Of a stretch of DNA of 58,853 nt, positions 26,102 to 34,627 are shown one piece after another. A model generated the notes under the pieces. It ran no database searches. It was not told the origin of the DNA and saw nothing but the letters and a program-made list of their open reading frames with translations. Origin of the DNA: Myxococcota bacterium. GTDB taxonomy: Bacteria; Myxococcota_A; UBA9160; UBA4427. The stretch lies in assembly GCA_030748735.1 (NCBI GenBank), contig JASMLK010000041.1, positions 1 through 58,853 of the forward strand, written 5' to 3'. The translations under genes were made by a program, and so were the position numbers. How positions within the stretch are numbered: the stretch's first letter is position 1; each line of letters begins with the position of its first letter.

Positions 26102-26857
26102 ATGGCGAAGTCTTCGAAAAGCCCGGCGCTTGCCTGCGCGCTCGCCGTTCTGGCGGTCGCTGTCGCGATCGCAGCGGTGGCGGGGAGCGCTACTGCGCAG
26201 ACGGCGACGCCCGTCCCCGAAACGCCGACCGGCGCCAGCAACGAAGCGGGCTGTGCGCGTGATCTCGCGACCGTCGTGCAGGCCCGCTACGACGTCGTTC
26301 GCGACTTCAAGGCAGGTTTTCGGCAGCAGACGCGATCCGTGGCGCTCGGGGGGCAGAGCCTGGGAGACGACGCCCCGAGCGAGGGGACGGTGGTCTTTTC
26401 GAAACCGGGACGCATGCGCTGGCGCTACACCAGACCCCGGGCGAGTGAAGTGATCAGCAACGGGACCACGCTGTGGATCGTCGACCCCACCGTCAAGGAG
26501 GCGCAGCGCTTGCCGGTAACCGAGGGCTATCTCACCGGCGCCGCACTCGAGTTCTTGCTGGGGGATGGCAAGTTGCTCGAAACCTTCGACGTCACTGCGG
26601 TCGACTGTGCGCCGGATGACCAGGGCCTGGTCGAACTCGTGCTCGATCCGAAGACCGACGCGAGTTACGAGCGACTGCGACTGTGGGCGAACTCGAATAC
26701 CGGTGACATCGCCCGGACGAGCCTGGTCGATCTCTTTGGCAACGAAACGGAGATCTCATTCTCGCAAGTAGTCGTGAATGCTCCCGCCGAGGCCGGGGCG
26801 TTCGACTATGTCCCCGGCCCAGGTGTGAGCGTCATCGATCTCACGCCGTCACGCTGA
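26102..26857 (+). CDS. lolA: Outer-membrane lipoprotein carrier protein LolA-like
   Basis: A 251-aa periplasmic protein that would ferry lipoproteins from LolCDE to the outer membrane. The signal peptide is clear (ALACALAVLAVAVAIAAVAG, cleavage near SATAQ). The mature part has the LolA pattern: DFKAGFRQQTRSV, a GTVVFSKPGRMRWRYTRP block, LWIVDPTVKEAQRL and the late DLFGNETEISFSQVVVNAP. It probably shares an operon with ftsK, a pairing common in proteobacteria. It supports a diderm envelope. Confidence 0.88.
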   Translation: MAKSSKSPALACALAVLAVAVAIAAVAGSATAQTATPVPETPTGASNEAGCARDLATVVQARYDVVRDFKAGFRQQTRSVALGGQSLGDDAPSEGTVVFSKPGRMRWRYTRPRASEVISNGTTLWIVDPTVKEAQRLPVTEGYLTGAALEFLLGDGKLLETFDVTAVDCAPDDQGLVELVLDPKTDASYERLRLWANSNTGDIARTSLVDLFGNETEISFSQVVVNAPAEAGAFDYVPGPGVSVIDLTPSR

Positions 26858-27743
26858 CGACGATTGCGTCGTTGGGCGTGCGGTCGCACCTCGGCCGCAA
26901 CGCAAGCTGCGCAGATTGCTTCGCACGGAGTGTGGGTTTGGCGGAATGAGGCACTCGCTTTCGTGAATTCCAGGTTCACGACATTCATTGCAGTGCAAAT
27001 CGAATGCACCTCTGCGTCGGGCTTGCGTGATGGATGCAGGTGTTGGTCGCCCGACACCCAAGTCGGAAACTCGCCGTTCGAATCGTTGCGCCGCAACCAA
27101 TTGTGGCGGTGGCCAGCAGCGAGTACGCAAAACAAGTGATTTCAAAAACGGCACAGAACGTCACTCGAATTGACGCGGATGGTCGGCCTGTCGATGCGCG
27201 TCAAAGTGCACGATGTCGCCCGCGTCGTGTCGCAGATAGTGTTTTCAGAACAACAGTTTGCGTGTGGCGTTGCCGCCTCGATCTTGTTGACACCCCTAAG
27301 TGCGTTGATAAACTCGATCAACGCAAAACCTTCGAAAAATCGTGACGTTCGATGCGCAATAGCAAGTCAGAGCAAGGCGGTCCGGCGCAGCGGCATTTCA
27401 ACGCGAACCCGGCGCGCCGAAGGAACATCCCTCTCAGAAGAGTTCGGTTGAGGGCGCAGTCCGTAAACGTGCGTGAAGTCAGCAAGACCATCAGCAACGT
27501 GCAAGACCGGTCGGTATGGCTCGATGTTTCGAAGTTTCCCCTATTGCACCACCCCCCTCTTGATCCAATCGGGACCGTGCGGAGTCCGGCGGTTGAGGTG
27601 TCAAAGCATGATCGTGGGTTCGCACTGGGCGGGCGGCACGGCCTTTGCATCGCATCTGGTACATCACGTTCCTGGAATCTCGGTGACGCTGACGCGTGGG
27701 TTGGCACATACGGTGTGGGAACGCTGGATGAGGAGAGGGCGCA
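26858..27743 (+). other. 886-bp AT-richer leader of the Pup-proteasome operon
   Basis: Base composition is visibly lower in GC than on either side, especially 27121-27360. It carries the candidate promoter/operator at 27287-27324, implying a 5' leader of about 420 nt. A frame at 27352-27747 overlaps the ATPase start as ATGA, but its codon use lacks the high third-position GC of real genes here, so I do not call it. The ATPase ribosome-binding site AGGAGAGGG is strong. Confidence 0.55.
27287..27324 (+). promoter_or_regulatory. Promoter with overlapping palindromic operator before mpa
   Basis: TTGACA at 27287-27292, 16-bp spacer, TAAACT at 27309-27314. The inverted repeat GCGTTGAT (27302-27309), 7-nt spacer, ATCAACGC (27317-27324) covers the -10 and the start site, the position of a repressor operator. 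Confidence 0.55.
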
Positions 27744-29603
27744 ATGAGCGAGTACGATGGTGGATCCGGTCAAGGCGGTAGTCGAAAGGGGTTCGTTCGC
27801 GATGTGATGCGGCGGATCTCCCCCACAGGTGGCCGACCCGGTGGCGGCGATCCCGATGCACCGCTCGGGCGGGAAGAGCGCTCCTTCCAGAGTGAAGTCG
27901 AACAGCTCCAGGACGCGATTCGCTTCTTTGGTGCCGACTCGCACGAATTCCGCCAGCGCCTCGACCGCGTCATCGCCGACTACGAATCGCTGCGACGCCG
28001 CTTCGATTCATCGCGCGAGCAGATCCGCGACGGTGAAGCGCAGAACGAGAAGCTCGTGAACATGCTGCAGGAAGCGAAGCAGCAGATCGAAGTTCTCAAG
28101 GAAGAAGTCGACAAGCTTTGCGCGCCGCCCAACACCTACGGCGTGCTCACTCGACCCAACAAGGACGGCACCGCCGAGATCGTCGTCGACGGTCGCCCGA
28201 TGCGCGTGAACGTCCACCCGAACCTCGACGCCTTCCAGCTCGAAGAAGGGCAGTTGGTCGTTCTCAACGAAGCCTTCAACGTGATCGAACCCGCGGGTTA
28301 CACCCAGCGCGGCGAGATCGCGGCCGTGGTCGACACGATCTCGGAAAACCGCTGCCTGGTGATGGGCCACACCGACGACGAACGCGTCGTCACCCTCGCC
28401 GAGCCGCTGCGCCGCGAAAAGATCAGCGTGGGCGATCACCTCATGATCGACATGCGCACCCAGTACGCCTTCGAGAAGATGCCCAAGTCTTCCGTCGAAG
28501 AAGTGATGCTCGAGGAGATCCCGGACGTCTCGTACGAAGCGATCGGCGGCCTCGGCGACCAGATCGAAGTGCTGCGTGACTCGGTCGAGCTTCCCTATCT
28601 CCATCCGGAGATCTTCGAGAAGTTCGAACTCAAGCCGCCCAAGGGCATCCTGCTCTACGGCCCGCCCGGTTGCGGCAAGACGATGATCGCGAAGGCCGTG
28701 GCGAACAGCCTGGCGCGCAAGATCGAAGAGCGCACCGGCGAATCGACCACCGCCTACTTCCTCAACGTGAAGGGCCCCGAACTCCTGAACAAGTACGTGG
28801 GCGAAACCGAGAGCAAGCTGCGCGAAGTCTTCAAGAAGGCGCGCGACAAGGCTGCGGGCGCGAACTGCCCGGTGGTGATCTTCTTCGACGAGATGGATTC
28901 GCTCTTCCGCATGCGCGGTTCGGGCGTGTCGTCCGACATGGAAGCCACCGTCGTGGCGCAGTTCCTGTCGGAGATCGACGGTGTCGAGTCGCTCGAGAAC
29001 GTGATCGTGATCGGCGCGTCGAACCGCCAGGACCTGATCGACCCCGCAGTGCTGCGCCCGGGTCGTCTCGACCTCAAGGTCAAGGTCTACCGCCCGGACG
29101 AAGCCGCGGCGCGCGAGATCTTCTCCAAGTACCTGACGGATCGGCTGCCCATCGACGTGTCGTCGACCGAAAAGCACGGCAGCGCCGCCGAGGCGTGCAC
29201 CGCGCTGATCGACGACATCATCAAGATGATGTACTCGACCGGCGAGGAGAACAAATTCCTCGAGGTCACCTACGCGAAGGGCGAGCGCGAGATCTTCTAC
29301 TTCAAGGACTTCAGCTCCGGCGCGATGATCGAGAACATCGTCGCACGCGCGAAGCGCAAGGCGGTGAAGCGAGCGATCGCCGGAGAGGCGCAGGGCATTA
29401 CGGCCGACGATCTCTTCGAGTCCGTCACCGAGGAGTTCAAGGAGAACGAGGATCTCCCGAACACCACGAATCCCGACGATTGGGCGCGCATCTCCGGCCG
29501 AAAGGGCGAGCGGATCATCAACGTCCGTACCCTCATCTCCGGCATGGAGCGCAAAGAGGAGTCGATCGAGACCGTCGCCGGCGGCTCGGGGCAGTATCTC
29601 TGA
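27744..29603 (+). CDS. mpa: Proteasome-associated ATPase Mpa/ARC
   Basis: A 619-aa AAA+ ring ATPase that recognises pupylated proteins, unfolds them and feeds them to the 20S core. A Gly-rich start is followed by a coiled coil (about 45-125, the Pup-binding part), two OB-type domains (about 130-265), and the AAA module. Walker A is GPPGCGKT at 306-313, Walker B is VVIFFDEMD with Asp382/Glu383, and LRPGRLDLKV carries the arginine-finger region. The extreme C-terminus is GQYL, identical to the proteasome-docking tail of mycobacterial Mpa. It is the first gene of the Pup-proteasome operon, 84 bp before dop. Confidence 0.97.
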   Translation: MSEYDGGSGQGGSRKGFVRDVMRRISPTGGRPGGGDPDAPLGREERSFQSEVEQLQDAIRFFGADSHEFRQRLDRVIADYESLRRRFDSSREQIRDGEAQNEKLVNMLQEAKQQIEVLKEEVDKLCAPPNTYGVLTRPNKDGTAEIVVDGRPMRVNVHPNLDAFQLEEGQLVVLNEAFNVIEPAGYTQRGEIAAVVDTISENRCLVMGHTDDERVVTLAEPLRREKISVGDHLMIDMRTQYAFEKMPKSSVEEVMLEEIPDVSYEAIGGLGDQIEVLRDSVELPYLHPEIFEKFELKPPKGILLYGPPGCGKTMIAKAVANSLARKIEERTGESTTAYFLNVKGPELLNKYVGETESKLREVFKKARDKAAGANCPVVIFFDEMDSLFRMRGSGVSSDMEATVVAQFLSEIDGVESLENVIVIGASNRQDLIDPAVLRPGRLDLKVKVYRPDEAAAREIFSKYLTDRLPIDVSSTEKHGSAAEACTALIDDIIKMMYSTGEENKFLEVTYAKGEREIFYFKDFSSGAMIENIVARAKRKAVKRAIAGEAQGITADDLFESVTEEFKENEDLPNTTNPDDWARISGRKGERIINVRTLISGMERKEESIETVAGGSGQYL

Positions 29604-29687
29604 TTTCGGCTCTCTGAGTCAGGAGGCGGTCGCAGGGATGCGCTGGTGAGAAGTCTTCATCTGCAACCTTCGATCGGTGGATGAAGC

Positions 29688-31172
29688 ATGGCTACGCAGA
29701 CCGTCATGGGTACAGAGATCGAATACGGGATCACCGTCAAGAATGATCCCGACTTCGACCCGATTTCGAGCTGCGTCCTCCTGGTGAACGCCTACCGGGA
29801 GGACCCGGCTGGCGAAATCCTCTGGGACTACGACCAGGAAAACCCGCTCGCCGATGCGCGCGGCTTCCAGGTCGACGGTGAGAAGTACACGCCGAACCAG
29901 CAGGAGAACATTGCCCGCAACAAGACGCTGATCAACGGCGCGCGCTACTACGTCGATCATGCGCACCCGGAGTACTCGAGCCCCGAAGTGACGAACGCCC
30001 GCGATCTCGTGATCCACGAGAAGGCGGGTGAGCGTGTTCTCGAGATGAGCCGCCGCGAAGCAAACACCTTGCTTCCGGCGGGTGCCAACATGCTCATCTA
30101 CAAGAACAACAGCGATCGCAAGGGCAACAGCTACGGCTCCCACGAGAACTACTTGATGGACCGCCAGACGTCCTTCAAGCAGATCGTCGAGCACTTGATG
30201 CCGTTCTTCGTGACGCGTCAGGTGTACTGCGGGGCCGGCAAGGTGGGGAGCGAGAATCGAGCCCAGCCTTGCGAATACCAGGTGTCGCAGCGCGCGGACT
30301 TCTTCGAGGTCGAAGTCGCCCTCGACACGATGGTGAAGCGCCCGATCATCAATACGCGTGACGAACCGCACGCGGACCGCGATAAGTACCGCCGCTTACA
30401 CGTGATCGTGGGCGACTCGAACATGAGCGAGTACACGATCTACCTGCGCAACGGTGTGACGGCGCTCGTGATCTCGATGATCGAAGACGGCGCAGTTCCG
30501 GAAGGCATGGTGTTGCGCGACTCGGTTCGCGCCATCAAGCAGGTTTCTCACGACCCGAAGTGCCGGGTCGAACTCGCACTGGACAACGGCAAGAAGCTCA
30601 CGGCCGTCCAGATGCAGAAGGAATACCTCGAGGCTGCGCATCGCTACATCGCGAGTCGCGAAGTCGATCCGATGATCAAGGACATCGTCGAGAAGTGGGA
30701 GTACGTGCTCACCACCCTCGAGAGCGAGCCCATGGATCTCGCACGAGAGATCGACTGGATCAGCAAGAAGGCGCTGATCGAGAGCTTCATGGAGCGAAAG
30801 AACCTCGACTGGCGCGACCACCAGGTCCAGATGCTCGACTTGCAGTATCACGACTCGCGCCCCGAGAAGGGCCTCTACTACATGCTCGAACGCCAGGAGC
30901 GTGTCGAGCGCATCGTGACCGACGAAGAAATCAACGCGGCGATCCATACGCCGCCCGACAACACGCGGGCGTATTTTCGCGGCGAATGCTTGAGGCGCTA
31001 CCCTGCTCAGGTTTTCGGTGTCAACTGGGATTCGATCTCGTTTGGCGTCGAGGATCAAGCGGTCAAGCGCATTATGATGCCAGATCCATTGAAGGGGACT
31101 CGTGCCCACGTGGAGGAGTTGCTCGACAGCTCCACGAGCGCGAAGGAACTGGTGGAGAAACTCCAGGCCTGA
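29688..31172 (+). CDS. dop: Pup deamidase/depupylase Dop
   Basis: A 494-aa member of the glutamine-synthetase-like Pup ligase fold. Dop converts the C-terminal Gln of Pup to Glu and removes Pup from substrates. It begins with the ATP/Mg motif GTEIEYGI (8-15). It has the Dop-specific loop with WDYDQENPLADARGF, absent from PafA, and the nucleophile Asp90 in YYVDHAHPEYSSPE. Further conserved blocks are YKNNSDRKGNSYGSHENYL and TRDEPHADRDKYRRLHVIVGDSN. Pup follows after 72 bp. A Gln-ending Pup needs Dop, and this agrees with the neighbouring gene. Confidence 0.96.
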   Translation: MATQTVMGTEIEYGITVKNDPDFDPISSCVLLVNAYREDPAGEILWDYDQENPLADARGFQVDGEKYTPNQQENIARNKTLINGARYYVDHAHPEYSSPEVTNARDLVIHEKAGERVLEMSRREANTLLPAGANMLIYKNNSDRKGNSYGSHENYLMDRQTSFKQIVEHLMPFFVTRQVYCGAGKVGSENRAQPCEYQVSQRADFFEVEVALDTMVKRPIINTRDEPHADRDKYRRLHVIVGDSNMSEYTIYLRNGVTALVISMIEDGAVPEGMVLRDSVRAIKQVSHDPKCRVELALDNGKKLTAVQMQKEYLEAAHRYIASREVDPMIKDIVEKWEYVLTTLESEPMDLAREIDWISKKALIESFMERKNLDWRDHQVQMLDLQYHDSRPEKGLYYMLERQERVERIVTDEEINAAIHTPPDNTRAYFRGECLRRYPAQVFGVNWDSISFGVEDQAVKRIMMPDPLKGTRAHVEELLDSSTSAKELVEKLQA

Positions 31173-31244
31173 TCAACTGTGGTCGGGTTGGAGCGTGCCA
31201 AGAACGCGAGACAAGCAAGACTGAGCAAGGCGAAGGAAAGAAAC

Positions 31245-31511
31245 ATGGCTGGATATCTGAGCAAGATCGGCAAGCGGGCCGGAAGCAACCTTCCGATTCT
31301 GATGGCGGCAGACGGTGCGCAGAAGCAGAAGAGCGGTGGGGGCGGTGGTGACGACGCTCCCGATGCGAAGGGCGACGGCTCCAAGAAGATGGCGAAGAAG
31401 GGCAGCGATCTGAAAGAAGAGATGGATGCCCTGGTCGATGACATCGACGCCGTCCTCGAAGAGAACGCCGAAGAGTTCGTCAAGAACTACGTCCAACGTG
31501 GCGGTCAGTAG
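31245..31511 (+). CDS. pup: Prokaryotic ubiquitin-like protein Pup
   Basis: An 88-aa intrinsically disordered modifier that is ligated to substrate lysines. The last 30 residues carry the diagnostic Pup end: the helix-forming MDALVDDIDAVLEENAEEF, then VKNYVQRGGQ. The terminal Gln means it must be deamidated by Dop before PafA can use it. It is longer than the roughly 64-residue actinobacterial protein: residues 1-54 comprise MAGYLSKIGKRAGSNLPILM, five consecutive glycines (31-35) and a Lys/Asp-rich stretch. ATG 31245 is preceded by AAGGAAAG; an upstream GTG (31179) would add an unlikely basic extension. Confidence 0.96.
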   Translation: MAGYLSKIGKRAGSNLPILMAADGAQKQKSGGGGGDDAPDAKGDGSKKMAKKGSDLKEEMDALVDDIDAVLEENAEEFVKNYVQRGGQ

Positions 31512-31572
31512 ACAGCGCTCACATAGATGAAGCGCGCGACCCGCGCGCTGAGCCATTCCGGAGGGGGAATCC

Positions 31573-32370
31573 GTGCTCATCAGGGATAAGTACCAGGGGG
31601 CTAGCTTCACGGAGTTCTTGCGAGTCGATCATCCCGATCTCGTACCGGACTTCTCTTCCTGGCAGAGTTCGTCGCCCACCGAAATCCCGCACGGGACGAC
31701 GGTGCTGGCGTTCAAGTTTGCAGACGGTGTGCTGGTTGCGGGCGATCGCCTTGCGACCGAAGGCCATCGCGTTGCGTCCCGCGACGTCGAAAAGGTCTTC
31801 GCCACCGACACCCATTCACTGATGGCGATTTCCGGTGCAGCCGGGCCGTGCATCGAGATGGGGCGCGTGCTTTCGGTCGAACTCGAGCACTACGAGAAGA
31901 TCGAAGGTGAAGCCCTCGAGCTCGAAGGCAAGGCGAACAAGCTCGGTCAGATGATTCGCCAGAACCTTCCGGCGGCGATGCAGGGTCTGGTCGTCGTGCC
32001 TCTCTTCGCCGGCTACGACCTTCGCCGCAAGGCGGGGCGCCTGTGGAAGTACGACATCACGGGTGGCCGCTACGAAGAAACCGAATTCGAAGCCACGGGC
32101 TCCGGCGGTTTGTTCGCGCGCGAATCGCTGAAGAAGAGCTGGCGTCCCGACCTTTCGGCCGACGAAGCCATCGCGGCTGCGGTCACCGCGCTCACCGACG
32201 CGGCCGACCAGGACCGTGCGACCGGCGGTGTCGATCTCCAGCGCAAGATCTATCCGATCATCAACACGGCGACCGAACGCGAAATCGAACGCGTGCCCGA
32301 CCAGGTCGTCGATCGCATCTTCCGGGGCCTGCTCGAAGACCGCTCCGTCACTGGTGGAGGTCCGGCCTGA
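31573..32370 (+). CDS. prcB: 20S proteasome beta subunit PrcB
   Basis: A 265-aa catalytic subunit of the 20S core particle. It starts with a 41-residue propeptide ending IPHG; autocleavage exposes Thr42. In mature numbering, Thr1, Asp17 (VAGDRLATEG) and Lys33 (RDVEKVFATD) are all present, so it should be active. The SGAAGPCIEMGR block and GSGGLFARESLKK near the substrate pocket are typical. Start is GTG 31573 with GGAGGGGG upstream. It overlaps prcA by one base (TGATG), as expected for subunits made in equal amounts. Confidence 0.96.
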   Translation: MLIRDKYQGASFTEFLRVDHPDLVPDFSSWQSSSPTEIPHGTTVLAFKFADGVLVAGDRLATEGHRVASRDVEKVFATDTHSLMAISGAAGPCIEMGRVLSVELEHYEKIEGEALELEGKANKLGQMIRQNLPAAMQGLVVVPLFAGYDLRRKAGRLWKYDITGGRYEETEFEATGSGGLFARESLKKSWRPDLSADEAIAAAVTALTDAADQDRATGGVDLQRKIYPIINTATEREIERVPDQVVDRIFRGLLEDRSVTGGGPA

Positions 32371-33068
32371 TGTCGATGCCGTTCTACGTATCACCCGAAC
32401 AGGTGATGGCCGACAAGGCCGAGTTCGCTCGCAAGGGGATCGCGCGCGGCAAGTCGATCGTGGCCCTCGAGTTCGCGGGGGGTGTCCTGCTGATCGCAGA
32501 AAACGCCACGGACCTTTCGAAGGTCGGCGAGATCTACGATCGCATCGCGTTCGCGGGTGTCGGCAAGTTCAGCGAATTCGACACGCTGCGGAAGATTGGC
32601 GTGCGCTTCGCCGATTCGCGCGGCTACGCGTACAGCCGGGACGACGTCCGCGGCAAGGCGCTCGCCAATGCCTACTCGCAAGCGATGGGCGAGGCGTTCA
32701 CGCGCGAGATGAAGCCGCTGGAAGTCGAGATCATCGTGGCCGAAGTGGGCGACGACACGCTCGCAGGTCACGAGAACAACGCCCTCTACCGCGTGAAGTT
32801 CGACGGATTCATCAGTGATCACAAAGGCTTCGTCGTGATCGGCGGTAACGTCGACGACGTCGAGAGCGTACTCAATGACGACTACCAGGAAGGCATGTCC
32901 CAAGGGGAGGCCGTGAAGCTGGGCCTGAAGGCCCTCACGCGTGGCTCGGAGAACTCGGGACCCATCGAGGCTTCGAACCTCGAGGTCTGCATTCTCGACC
33001 GGGGCCGCAGTGGACGCAAGTTCGCTCGTCTTTCCGCCGATGATGTTCACGGTATGCTGGGCGAATAG
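32370..33068 (+). CDS. prcA: 20S proteasome alpha subunit PrcA
   Basis: A 232-aa non-catalytic subunit that forms the outer rings and the gate of the core. The N-terminus MSMPFYVSPEQVMADKAEFARKGIARGKS region closely follows the actinobacterial gate/H0 pattern. Later blocks include YDRIAFAGVGKFSEFDTLRK and YSRDDVRGKALANAYSQ. There is no N-terminal catalytic Thr, as expected. PafA follows after 35 bp. Confidence 0.96.
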   Translation: MSMPFYVSPEQVMADKAEFARKGIARGKSIVALEFAGGVLLIAENATDLSKVGEIYDRIAFAGVGKFSEFDTLRKIGVRFADSRGYAYSRDDVRGKALANAYSQAMGEAFTREMKPLEVEIIVAEVGDDTLAGHENNALYRVKFDGFISDHKGFVVIGGNVDDVESVLNDDYQEGMSQGEAVKLGLKALTRGSENSGPIEASNLEVCILDRGRSGRKFARLSADDVHGMLGE

Positions 33069-33103
33069 CACCGGTCTGGTCATGGCGGCCGAAGCGAGAG
33101 TGA

Positions 33104-34510
33104 GTGCAGAAGCGAATCTACGGAATCGAGACCGAGTACGGGATCATTTTCACTCCGGACGGTCGCAAGACCCTGCCGGTGGAAAAGGCGATTCGCTTTC
33201 TCTTCGAGAAGCTCATCACCACCGAGCACTTCTTGAACGTGTTCCTCGAAAACGGTGCCCGGTTCTACCAGGACACCGGTTGCCATCCCGAATACGCGAC
33301 CCCCGAATGCTCGTCGCCCAAGCAGGTCGCGATCTACGACCAGGCGGGCGAGCGCATCCTCGAAGACCTCCAGGGTTACGCCGAGGAGAAGATTCGCGAG
33401 GAGCGCATCCCCGGGAAGCTCTCGATCTTCAAGAACAACACCGACTTCGTGGGCAATAGCTACGGCTGCCACGAAAACTATCTCGTCGATCGTGACGTCG
33501 ACTTCTACTACCTGGCCGAGCAGCTGATCCCGTTCCTCGTGACCCGCCAGATCTACACCGGTGCGGGCAAGGTCTTTCAGACCCAGGACGGCGTGCACTA
33601 CTGCGTGAGCCAGCGCGCCCAGCACATCTATCAGAAGATTTCGGGCACCACGACCAACGACCGCTCGATCATCAACACCCGCGACGAGCCCCACGCCGAC
33701 CGCGAGAAGTACCGCCGTCTCCACGTGATCGTGGGCGACAGCAACATGAGCGAGTACACGAACTTCCTGAAGGTCGCGACGTGCTCGGTCGTGCTTCAGA
33801 TGATCGAAGACAACTTCATCAACAAGGACTTCACCCTGCGCAACCCGGTGAAGGCCATCAAGGACATCACCTACGACGTCACCTGCAAGCGCAAGCTTCG
33901 TCTCGACAACGGTCGCGAGTACTCGCCGATCGAAATTCAGCGCGAATACTGCGAAATGGCGCAGAAGTACGTCGAGCAGTACCCCGTCGACGATGAGCAC
34001 CGCGACGCCGTACAGAAGTGGCAGTACGTGATCGACTGCCTCGACGACGACCCGCGCAAGCTCGACCGCGAGATCGACTGGGTGATCAAGCGCAAGATGA
34101 TCGAGAGCTACATCGATCGTACCGGCTGCTCGTGGAACGATCCGAAGATCTTCATGATGGATCTCCAGTACCACGACATCCAGCGCAAGCGCAGCCTCTA
34201 CTACCTGCTCGAGCGCGCCGGTGCCGTCGAACGCATCTACACCGAAGACGACGTCGAAGCCGCCAAGTCGACGCCACCGGCCGATACGCGCGCACGGATG
34301 CGCGGCGAATTCATCAAGCTCGCCCGAGAGAACTCCATTCAGTACGACCTCGACTGGTCGAACATCCGCCTCGGCAACCTCTTGAACGTCCGGGTCATCT
34401 GCAACAACCCGTTCGAGAGCGACATCGAAAAGGTGGCGGAGCTGGTGCGCACGATTCAGAAGACGAATTTGCGCAAGACGAGCCTTTCGAAGCTCGTCAT
34501 CCAGTCGTAG
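33104..34510 (+). CDS. pafA: Pup-protein ligase PafA
   Basis: A 468-aa ligase that uses ATP to join the gamma-carboxylate of Pup-Glu to substrate lysines. It opens RIYGIETEYGI, lacks the Dop loop, and has the conserved Asp57 in GARFYQDTGCHPEYATPEC. FKNNTDFVGNSYGCHENYL and NTRDEPHADREKYRRLHVIVGDSN are shared with Dop, as expected of paralogues. The C-terminal domain for Pup and Mpa contacts runs from about 400. Start is GTG 33104. The operon's gene order (mpa, dop, pup, prcB, prcA, pafA) resembles the mycobacterial locus; no pafBC or bpa is seen. Confidence 0.96.
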   Translation: MQKRIYGIETEYGIIFTPDGRKTLPVEKAIRFLFEKLITTEHFLNVFLENGARFYQDTGCHPEYATPECSSPKQVAIYDQAGERILEDLQGYAEEKIREERIPGKLSIFKNNTDFVGNSYGCHENYLVDRDVDFYYLAEQLIPFLVTRQIYTGAGKVFQTQDGVHYCVSQRAQHIYQKISGTTTNDRSIINTRDEPHADREKYRRLHVIVGDSNMSEYTNFLKVATCSVVLQMIEDNFINKDFTLRNPVKAIKDITYDVTCKRKLRLDNGREYSPIEIQREYCEMAQKYVEQYPVDDEHRDAVQKWQYVIDCLDDDPRKLDREIDWVIKRKMIESYIDRTGCSWNDPKIFMMDLQYHDIQRKRSLYYLLERAGAVERIYTEDDVEAAKSTPPADTRARMRGEFIKLARENSIQYDLDWSNIRLGNLLNVRVICNNPFESDIEKVAELVRTIQKTNLRKTSLSKLVIQS

Positions 34511-34553
34511 CAGACGCCTGGTCGTAGCGGACGCCTGCTCGTAGCGACGCCCC
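34504..34553 (+). repeat. 17-bp tandem repeat across the pafA stop
   Basis: Units GTCGTAGCAGACGCCTG (34504-34520) and GTCGTAGCGGACGCCTG (34521-34537) are followed by a degenerate third (CTCGTAGCGACGCCCC). The pafA TAG lies in the first unit. Confidence 0.8.
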
Positions 34554-34627
34554 CAAGCGGGCCGCTACCCTGTCCATGACCGGTGCCGTTCGGCGGTGGT
34601 CCGTCCGAACGCATTCAGGAGCCCCCC

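Noticed and set aside
27352-27747. 131-codon frame overlapping the mpa start as ATGA
   Set aside because: Codon third positions lack the strong GC bias of genes here, the product has no recognisable features, and it lies in AT-richer leader DNA.
31245-31511. Assignment as UBact, the Pup-like modifier of some Gram-negatives
   Set aside because: The C-terminal half (DDIDAVLEENAEEF, YVQRGGQ) matches canonical actinobacterial Pup closely, so Pup is the better name.
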